NCBI GenBank assembly: GCA_029204225.1
Contig: CM055096.1
Span: 38,009,003-38,073,002 of the forward strand
DNA length: 64,000 nt
Source: Diphasiastrum complanatum
Taxonomy: Eukaryota; Streptophyta; Lycopodiopsida; Lycopodiales; Lycopodiaceae
Direction: 5' to 3'
A model generated the notes under the pieces. The model worked only from the letters and a program-made list of their open reading frames with translations, had not been told where the DNA came from and ran no database searches. The position numbers and the translations under genes are program-made. Of this stretch, positions 56,510 to 64,000 are shown piece by piece (the first letter of the stretch is position 1; each line of letters begins with the position of its first letter).

Positions 56510-56960
56510 TGTTATAACTCACTAGGATCATCGACTGCCTTGAAGGTTCCGCACACCCCATACCAGTGACGACGCACCGTAACCGCCCAACCGTAGGGTC
56601 ACAACCAACCCACCCCCATGCTCTGGAGCAATCGACATAATCAAGCCTCCTACGATAACATGCGTCCCATAACACCAACCATCGCACTCCCTGGCACACA
56701 TCTCCTGGCCTGGAGATACATCTTGGCTCATGCACGTGCTCTCCATCCACCAACTCCCGAGTAGACTGAGGTAATGGAAAGAGGGAAACCCCACCACTAT
56801 ATAGGCATAGCACAGTGGGTCCCATCAAGCACAGTCCTGCCGGTGACATGTGACTACCTAGGATGGTGATGCGTGGCACCTACACATGTCGATAACTCCA
56901 GTCCTGCGTCATGCCCCTTGCGAGGCCGTCACTGAAGGGCGACCGTTATGGTACATAACA
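56510..56960 (-). repeat. Second LTR of the I family (451 bp)
   Basis: TGTTATAACTCA...GGTACATAACA, the sister of 54578-55046. Outside it on the minus strand is AAGGGGTGGGGGGGG, which also looks like a polypurine tract. Confidence 0.88.
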
Positions 56961-57289
56961 CCCCCCCCACCCCTTGTTATGAGTTCACTCCAGTCACTAG
57001 CCATGCCTTCGACATCCCTCTCCTTGCAATTGAGGTAACGACTTAGGCCATGGCCAGCTCCCATAGTGTGACGGGTAGTGTGTACAAGGCCTGGGGACGG
57101 ATTCACTGTCGTATGGCTGACCGACGATTACTAACAATTACTAGCGAGCTTGAGATTGCCTTTCTTGAGCGGCATAAGATTAGGCTCTATCCTGAGCCAT
57201 TTTATGCTATCATGAGCGACAAGCAACATTTCTTGCATATCTTGCAAGAAATCTATGGCTACCTTTACTTTGAGACCATACCTTTCCCA
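56961..57289. other. Stretch between LTR and I3 scrap
   Basis: A plus-strand frame of 81 codons (57050-57295) has no known domain. It may be a remnant of a captured sequence; unassigned. Confidence 0.3.
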
Positions 57290-57440
57290 ATATGACTATC
57301 TTCTCAAAACATATGCACAAAGCATATCTTCCATAGACTGGTTTGCTTGTCATTTGATTATGGATGATCTGATGACCCTAGACTCAACGTGGTCTCGAAT
57401 TTCTTAAAGACCGCTTGCCAAGATTGTTAGTTGAGTAGTG
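57290..57440 (-). pseudogene. Gypsy I3 integrase scrap
   Basis: Minus-strand WQAVFKKFETTLSLGSSDHP and MEDML-like WKICFVHMF, the same segment at which I2 begins. Several stops. Confidence 0.65.
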
Positions 57441-57749
57441 ACTACTCTTTTGAGCTAGTGAGTTTGGAGAGTGAATCTAATTTTCTAAGGGACTTGACCC
57501 AACCAAGAATTTTATCTCAGAACATCCTTGTTAGTCAAAGAGTTCTATGGACAAAATGTGATCATTGTACATTCATAAAGACCTACGTTTGTAGTTTCAA
57601 TACATTTCAATTGCTATTAGAACTCATTGGACTAGGACCCCATAACTCGTTGGTAGATTCTTAGAAGATTTCCTTAAGGGTTTCTCTAGGCATTCATAAA
57701 TGCAGTACTTCATAAGAGATGAACAATTGGTTATGTCTATGCAAGCGTC

Positions 57750-57752
<3 letters not shown>

Positions 57753-57804
<52 letters not shown>
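57753..57804. repeat. (CT)n microsatellite
   Basis: About 26 uninterrupted CT units. Confidence 0.97.
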
Positions 57805-57807
<3 letters not shown>

Positions 57808-59040
57808 TTCATATGGTATTCTTCGTATGAAATTGCTATCAAATGCAACATTCTATGCTTTTTCTATGATTTTGTTCAAATAACTTTAAGATGCTGTCTA
57901 AGAATGATCAAGCACATGCATCAAAATGCTAACAAATCACTATTATGCCACGTTCTTTGAAGAGCAAAACATTTAGTGAGTTATTATTTCTGTCCATACT
58001 TTGCTATGCAAGTTCCCACTCATACTACTCGGTTGACTTCCAAATATTATGGCCCATTCAAATCTTCCAAGCTAAACATCTGAGACATACCAGCTCAACT
58101 TACCTCCAATTTCAAAAATTTCTTCTATCTTCCGATTCAATCGCCTTTGTGATGTTTCCAATTCAAAATGCCCCTTTTCCTGCAGGCTGCTAATAATGAA
58201 CTTCCCTCATATGCCATGGCTGACATCAAAGCCCAGGCTTGCAAGCATTTTTAGGTTTTTTGTGCAGAGGCATGCACGACCTCCTGACAAATGCACCGGG
58301 GTAACTAAGGAAGTTTTCTACTGTTTTCCTATAGTACTGAATCGCACATTTGTTTACAAAGGGCAGTTACTTCTATACCATTCAACTAACAGTGTGGACA
58401 CTACTTTTAAGGTTAAGGAAAAGCTATAGTCAGGTTGTTATGGACATTGAATATGCAATTAACTTATGCCCAGCTTTCAACATGCCATTTATTAGTGGCA
58501 TTTTTAGGTCATTGATTAATCAGCTTAAAGGGTGCAGACTTCCAGCCCTATTTAGGTCAAGTTAAGTGCATCAAAAAGCTGTTCTCTTGCGTTGATGCTA
58601 ACTACAAGACTAGCATACCGGAGGCAAGGATGGCTAGAGATTTAGCAGTATTTTTTCGGAAATCTTTATTCTCTCAATCATTTGATCATCAAAAGCTTCA
58701 TTTTATCTAGATTTTTCAGTGTTATGCGTTTTATTTTTATCACAAATACCTCCGTGCCTCATTAGAAGACTCTTTGTAAAAAAGTACACTAATCGAAATT
58801 TGCATGTACGTCTCTAGAACAAATGCTTGGTTTCCAGAGAATTTCGCTCACCATAGGTAGGTCGGCTCTCTAAATAACCCAAGGAAAATAAAAGTCACAG
58901 CCCTATTAAATACGAGTAGTTTGCAGTTCTTGCATTCGCTCAATGCGGAAAAAAGAACAACTGTTTTTAGAGCTTTGACGTGAAGCACAGGACTAAAGTT
59001 GAAAACTAGCATTGCTAAGAATGCTCAGAAGAAACAACAG
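57805..59040. other. No gene recognised; flank of the small host gene
   Basis: Short plus-strand frames without domains. The stretch just left of 59108 should contain the 3' untranslated end of the minus-strand gene; no clear polyadenylation signal was picked out. Confidence 0.4.
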
Positions 59041-59107
59041 GAACAATAAAAGATGACGAAAATGCAGCGTCGGACATCATAAGTGGGAATACCGTATCAG
59101 ATATGGA

Positions 59108-59491
59108 TCAAGGATTTTGGTGGGACTTGAGGCACTGATTCTGACAGCGACGAATGCAGATGTCGTTCCAGTTAGGTACATGGTGAGGGATGAGACACAC
59201 AGTGCGTGAGCAAGCATCAACACAGGCATCAACCGCCGAGGCCCCACACACTGTGACACAGGTATCGGGTTCATTATCCCTGGAGTAAGCACCCACGCGC
59301 TTCAGCATTCGCTTGGAAGTGCAAACGCGCTCGCACACAAATGGATCGGCCCCGTCCGAGGCCTTCCTGTCCCCCGGCGCCTGCCGCTGCTGCTGCTGCT
59401 GCCCGCGCTTCTGCTGCGCCTTCACCACCAGCTGCCGCACCAAGGCAGCAGGGATCGCCGCGCCTAGTATCCCCCACCACCAATCCACCAT
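59108..59491 (-). CDS. Small membrane-anchored cysteine-rich plant protein, 127 aa
   Basis: The only host gene that looks intact. Start chosen at Met 59491 (MVDWWWGILGAAIPAALV) because the 38 codons upstream in frame look like leader, whereas this N-terminus is a typical short hydrophobic anchor (residues 3-22). Then follow a basic Gln-rich linker with a CTG/CAG-type run (QQKRGQQQQQRQ), and a C-terminal half with ten Cys: VCERVCTSKRMLKRVG, DTCVTVCGASAVDACVDACSRTVC and DICIRRCQNQCL, in repeated CxxxC spacing. The layout resembles, as far as I recall, an uncharacterised land-plant family; no function is known to me. Stop TGA. The sequence is more GC-rich than its surroundings, as expected of a host gene. 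Whether introns lie in its leader is not visible. Confidence 0.75.
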   Translation of the reverse strand: MVDWWWGILGAAIPAALVRQLVVKAQQKRGQQQQQRQAPGDRKASDGADPFVCERVCTSKRMLKRVGAYSRDNEPDTCVTVCGASAVDACVDACSRTVCLIPHHVPNWNDICIRRCQNQCLKSHQNP

Positions 59492-59763
59492 CGTCGATGG
59501 ATCGAACGAAATATGTGATAGAAAATCTGCCAAAAGAGAGTGGATTGATCCAAATATGTGATACTTGTTGTTCCAATAGCAAACACATGAATATTTTTGA
59601 AGCACACCCCCTGGCCTGGCCAGTTCCTAGGCTGCCAAACCAAGAACTGCCCTTTTTTTGGAGAGTCATGAACTAGGTGGTTGTGCATCTCAAGGATTTG
59701 GTGCCTCAAACTAGCTTTTGCTCACTTGGAAAAATTTGTGAGCTCTTGATCTCGTTCATGGGT

Positions 59764-59895
59764 GTGGCTGCCCAACTAGGAACTGCTTTTTTGCATAGCC
59801 AAGAAATGGGCGGCTATGCTTTTGCTTGCATGGAGAAATTTGTGAGCTAGTTCTGTGGCTGCCCAATTAGGAACTGCTTTTCTGCACAACCAAGA
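59764..59895 (+). repeat. Imperfect tandem repeat beside the small gene
   Basis: GTGGCTGCCCAA(C/T)TAGGAACTGC and GCCAAGAA/ACCAAGAA words occur twice with a period of about 87 bases; related words (AAATTTGTGAGCT) extend left to 59730 and CCAAGAACTGCC appears at 59638. Confidence 0.75.
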
Positions 59896-59942
59896 ACTGG
59901 GTGACTAAGGCAAGACCTGGCTCAAAAAACCCTCATGTGGGT

Positions 59943-59945
<3 letters not shown>

Positions 59946-59992
<47 letters not shown>
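59946..59992. repeat. (CT)n microsatellite
   Basis: About 23 CT units, followed by a GCGCGCGTGCGC stretch. Confidence 0.97.
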
Positions 59993-59994
<2 letters not shown>

Positions 59995-61309
59995 CGCGCG
60001 TGCGCAATGAATGTAGTAGTTTGGAATGCATGTATTTTTATCCGTTATGGGGAGCTACACAAGACTACCATTATAACAAAGATCAAGAATCAAGAAACAA
60101 GAGCTACATATAAATGGAGAGGAACAGAGAAGAAAGACAATAACAACAAAATGTGTGCTAAAAAAGTTGCTCTTTTTTAGCCACCGTAGTTTGTTTATAT
60201 AACATTAAAGTGGAGTGTTATAGGCCAAGAAGATGATTGCATGGATTGCTTTCTAGCTTTATCCTCTATAGAAAAACATCAGAGTTCAAGAAAAAGGATG
60301 ATAAATAGCAATACAGACATCAAGAGCAAACTACTAGAAGATACCACATTTCAGTAAAATATTAACAAGTAAATGAAAAGTACACCCAGGAACTACACAT
60401 GGATTGCCAACATGGCTTACAAATGTTGGAGTAACATTGACATTATCAAACTAAACTATATTGATCCGGTTTCTGGCAACTAGAAACCGGAATATGAAAG
60501 TGAAGGAAAGCGAGTTCCTATAGGTGTATATAGACCCCTGAAGTCTAGAAATATTCCATATAGGATATCCATTCTCAACCAATTGTTTTTTTATCTCTTC
60601 TACATGCATATAAAGTCGCCAATCACCATCATCAATCACCGTGCACTAGTTCTGCATGTCCTAATGGGTATGCTTGGGCCCTCTTAAGGTTATTAATTAC
60701 CTCAATGGCCTAGTCCGGAATGGCGAGGTGTAACTAAAAAACTCGTACACTGGAGTGCCAAATATCCATGTCAAGAATTATTCTGAATCCTCTAATACTC
60801 CTGAATGGGATGAGTTGCATTTTTATCTAAATAGTGCATCCTTGGTAGCAATAGATGTGCTTTTTTTTTATGGCTCATCTAAGTCGTGCCTAATCAGCAC
60901 ATATTCTAAATCTCTAATAGTATTGGCTCCATACCCATTATGAGTGAGTATAAATAATGAATAGCTCTTTTTTATCCAACATCCTAGAACTGAAATTGTT
61001 ATTTCATTAATCCATTACTTAAATGACCAAGCCAATGGAGCCTAAGTCCAAAGACACCTCAAAGGATGCCATTAGTGTTTCTCTTGTACATAATCTTCAC
61101 AATTCTAAAGATGTACAACATGAACAATTTGGGCATTTATAGTACAACAATTAACTACTATGCTCACTATTGTTTAATAGGACAATAAGCAATGAGCATG
61201 AGAGCTAAAGCTAGCTCAAACAACATTCTCGGTGGTTAGAAATATATTGATTGGATCAAGCATAGAGTGGTCATTGTTACTACATAAGGTTGCTAGAAAT
61301 CTATTTTTG
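59993..61309. other. No gene recognised
   Basis: AT-rich; open frames are short and featureless. A perfect 9-base inverted repeat CCGGTTTCT/AGAAACCGG with a 7-base loop lies at 60467-60491. Confidence 0.4.
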
Positions 61310-61934
61310 ATCATAGTGAATCATGTCTTGAATGTGGCTCATTGAAACCTTAAGTTTTATCTTCTAGCATTCAATTTGGATAGAGTTTATAAAAAAGAGA
61401 TCGGAATTACTCTAACATAAGATGTTTTTGAGATATAACATAGTTCAAATATACTTTTCAAAGAGTAAAAAACTACATGTGATGCAATCTCAAATTGACC
61501 ACTTGAAACTATCATAAAAAGTTGTGAGAAAGAAAATTGTGCATTTTATATTCAACTACTATGATGCAAGTGGTAATATGCACTGCTTCAAAACTAAAGA
61601 TGATGTACTATGAATAACAAAAAGTTGCATGGTTACAACCAAGGAGAAAGTACTTGCTATCTTAATTTTCTAGAGAGATCAATAAGGCACGTCACCGACA
61701 TTCTAATGCATTAAGTTGGAAATCACATTTGCATGATACTAACAATAATGGTTAATTTTGAGGCTAATGAACTTTTTTTTTTTTTTTTGACATGGATAGC
61801 AATTGGAGTATGTAGCAAAGCTTATAGATTTACATGTCGAACATACATGAAGTTTTCCAAGACCTGTTGTACATACATCTCATTATGAAACAATATGCAA
61901 TAAGTTGTTTAAAGTTAGAATCTCCCTCTCTTTG

Positions 61935-61977
<43 letters not shown>

Positions 61978-62015
61978 AAAAAGACATTCAATATCTAATA
62001 AAACAAATAATAAAA
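61310..62015 (+). repeat. Dispersed repeat, copy 2
   Basis: Second copy of the repeat at 41976-42915, same orientation, lacking about 200 of its bases. Shares TCATAGTGAATCATGTCTTGAATGTGGCTC, TATAACATAG and the end CATTCAATATCTAATAAAAC. Confidence 0.85.
61936..61974. repeat. (AC)n microsatellite within the dispersed repeat
   Basis: About 19 AC units at the position where copy 1 has CT then AC. Confidence 0.97.
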
Positions 62016-62913
62016 GCCTGAATGAGATAAGTACCAAATAATGATATAGATTAACACCATGTAATGTGTAACGTTGTCTTTTTCCCAACAATCATGTACA
62101 AATTTTACAAATGTCGTGCAATGATTTTGCAAAGTCCTCATATCTTCTGATGATAGGTTTTCTTTCCTGATTACACCTATGAGTTTGTCTAAGTTGGTCC
62201 ACACTTCTCCCTTTTCCACTCCATTACGTCATTCTAGTGTTCGTGTGGCTTGAACAATTTCTCTCCCAATTTTATATCTAACGCTTGATTCTTTGCATGT
62301 GTGATTGGATAAGAATCTTTTTGCTTTAGAACCTCCAATTGATGGCTTATTAGGAACGTTTCCTTTTTTTTCGGAGAGTCTGCCACTTTTTTCAATCGTG
62401 ACATTCCCTTTATGTAGTCCTGCATTTGACAGAACTATTTCTGACCTCCTAATTTTGCTTTAGCCACATACTCCGGTTTATGATTCCATGCTAGGAGAAT
62501 ATGCAGGTAAATAAGTTTTTCAATAATACGAACCTCAGCATGCAATGTGCATATGTGAATATTTTTTTAATGGAATTGGCAGAACACTTTTCATATTTGG
62601 ATCTTCAGCTTCTCATGTTGGGCCAGTGTTTGATCGTCCCAAATTCATATTGTAGCAATCCTTCATGAAATAAAGACATGGATGCTTTGATGTTGTCCCA
62701 TGAGAGACATTATACATAAATTTTATTATTTTCAAATCCCCTGCAAGGTGTCATTGAATTGGAAAACTTCCATGGTTTTCGACTGTAAATTTTCTCACCC
62801 TCCAAATGTCTCTTTATAATTCCGCCATAATTTGTTCTTGAAAATATCCATGAAAGTATTTTATGGTCTTCTTTCAATACCTGTAGAGAAGCAAGTAATG
62901 CATGACATGTCAA
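61995..62913 (-). pseudogene. Decayed coding remnant, possibly transposase-derived
   Basis: Minus-strand frames give LASLQVLKEDHKILSWIFSR and MTPCRGFENNKIYV (62710-62913), RLKKVADSPKKKETFLISHQLEVLKQKD (62234-62425) and LSSEDMRTLQNHCTTFVKFVHDCWEKDNVTHYM (61995-62219). The last is reminiscent of the F-LY--TYG--NVTPYMH motif of some DNA-transposon proteins, but the match is from memory and weak. No terminal repeats were found. Confidence 0.3.
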
Positions 62914-64000
62914 TAAAAAATGGCAAGGTATGAAATGTTAATAACAATACTTTAAATGAAAATTGAAATGTATACCTGGAATGCCGCCAACCACCATATG
63001 TGATTCTTCGATAATCACAACATATTAACATAAAAATTATAATAATTTAGAAAGATTATAGATCTATAATTGATCTCCATCATCTCTTGTATGATTCCAA
63101 CCTTGTTTAACCCACTTTTAACTAGGTTGAGATATTTTGAACTACTTTAATTGGCTTGGTGAATGCTTGCAAGCACTCCACCATCCAAAGTACATCATTT
63201 TTTGTCAATTTGAAAGTGATGATCTTGCAACCATAGAGCAATATGCATTTGTATTGTATAGTATAACAAAATAATGCTAGCAACATCATTAAAGAACACA
63301 CAAACATTAGGCACCAAAATGAAGTGTAATTTTGTTTTGTTTTGTTTATAAAAGCACAAATGAGTGGAGTACCAACATGCCAACCACAACACTACAATGA
63401 TCATAGCGAAAATCATCTCAAGGAATATTTTGCATGGCATGTAGAGAGTTCACTTTTGCATATGTTACATGCATGATAACTTTTAATGGTGAAGCCATTG
63501 CACTCTCCCAATCTTGGATAATTTTGAATTGTCCACATTAGTAGTAGGCCTTTCAGTTCAAATGCACTACAGAACACATGTATCCCTCTCCAAAGGAATT
63601 ACAATTCATCAATAGGAAGTTCTAGATAGGTTATCTAGCGACCTACAATGATGAGTGCAAGCCATTAATAAATGACCTTTTTTTATGGGTTTTGACAATC
63701 TATGAGTAAATTTTTTGCGAGTTTCATTCTGCCCATGGTTCATCGATTATCTAGCACATGGCATGCCATGTAATATTAATTGTATTTTGTCTCTAACTAC
63801 AAGAAGATGCTAACTAGATGTAAAGTTTCAATGTATTTCAATGTGAGACAACTTTGGAAGTAACACTGTTTGTCTCCACTCTTTACTGCTAATAATTCTC
63901 TCAAGGTCTCTTAATAGGTGTCATGACAATCTCTAGCACATCTTTCTTCTATGGTATTGTGTCCACTTTCCTATATTTACTCTTTTGCTATGTATTGAAA
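62914..64000. other. AT-rich flank, nothing supported
   Basis: Only short open frames; some could be introns or the 5' side of the remnant at 61995-62913. No repeat or RNA gene seen. Confidence 0.4.

Noticed and set aside
54561-57106. Minus-strand frames of 62-164 codons such as MPRITILGSHMSPAGLCLMG
   Set aside because: They lie inside the paired I-family LTRs and occur in both copies; LTR sequence rather than genes.
60467-60491. Perfect 9-bp inverted repeat with 7-base loop considered as an RNA element
   Set aside because: Isolated, no flanking gene or poly-U run, and short hairpins occur by chance in 64 kb.

Overview
This window looks like a piece of a large, repeat-rich land-plant nuclear genome. 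The evidence is nested Ty1/copia and Ty3/gypsy LTR retrotransposons with plant-type initiator-Met primer sites, chromodomain-bearing gypsy integrases, a short run of the plant telomere motif CCCTAAA, many long CT/GA microsatellites, genes split by introns, and a small cysteine-rich protein that looks like a land-plant protein. The species cannot be fixed from the sequence; a fern or a seed plant with a big genome would both fit.

Layout. 1-2.5 kb: exons of an unidentified minus-strand host gene that continues past the left edge; two of its exon junctions agree in phase. 2.5-4.7 kb: no confident gene, and a compound GA microsatellite. 4.7-5.25 kb: gag/protease fragment of one copia element (C). 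5.25-10.0 kb: copia element A1 (minus strand), with both LTRs and a primer site, internally deleted and truncated at its 5' LTR. 10.0-10.35 kb plus 24.8-27.1 kb: a gypsy element D1 (plus strand), split by 14.4 kb of younger DNA. That insert is copia A2 (minus), delimited by a 5-bp target duplication CTAAA, which itself received two copies of a related copia family B: B1 (plus, 11.8-16.4 kb) and B2 (minus, 19.2-24.25 kb). 27.8-33.3 kb: copia E (minus) with the longest intact pol frame in the window (605 codons). 33.4-38.5 kb: gypsy D2 (minus), a relative of D1, with a duplicated LTR/primer-site junction and an extra acidic reading frame. 38.5-41.6 kb: G-poor sequence and an isolated gypsy RT fragment. 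41.6-45.1 kb: copia remnants on both strands and the first copy of a dispersed repeat. 46.9-52.3 kb: chromodomain gypsy H (minus). 52.3-57.4 kb: direct repeats and three successive 3' halves of gypsy elements (I1, I2, I3), all on the minus strand. 59.1-59.5 kb: the one apparently intact host gene, a 127-residue membrane-anchored cysteine-rich protein. 61.3-62.0 kb: second copy of the dispersed repeat. 62-64 kb: AT-rich sequence with weak, decayed coding traces.

Nearly all coding capacity belongs to dead retrotransposons. They can be ordered by insertion: D1 is older than A2, and A2 is older than B1 and B2. I found no CRISPR array, rRNA, tRNA or novel multi-gene system. The most informative content is the nested-insertion history, the repair scars inside it (including captured telomere motif), and the two host genes at the edges. 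Element letters are local labels of mine. Coordinates of LTR ends come from TG...CA termini, primer sites and polypurine tracts read by eye.
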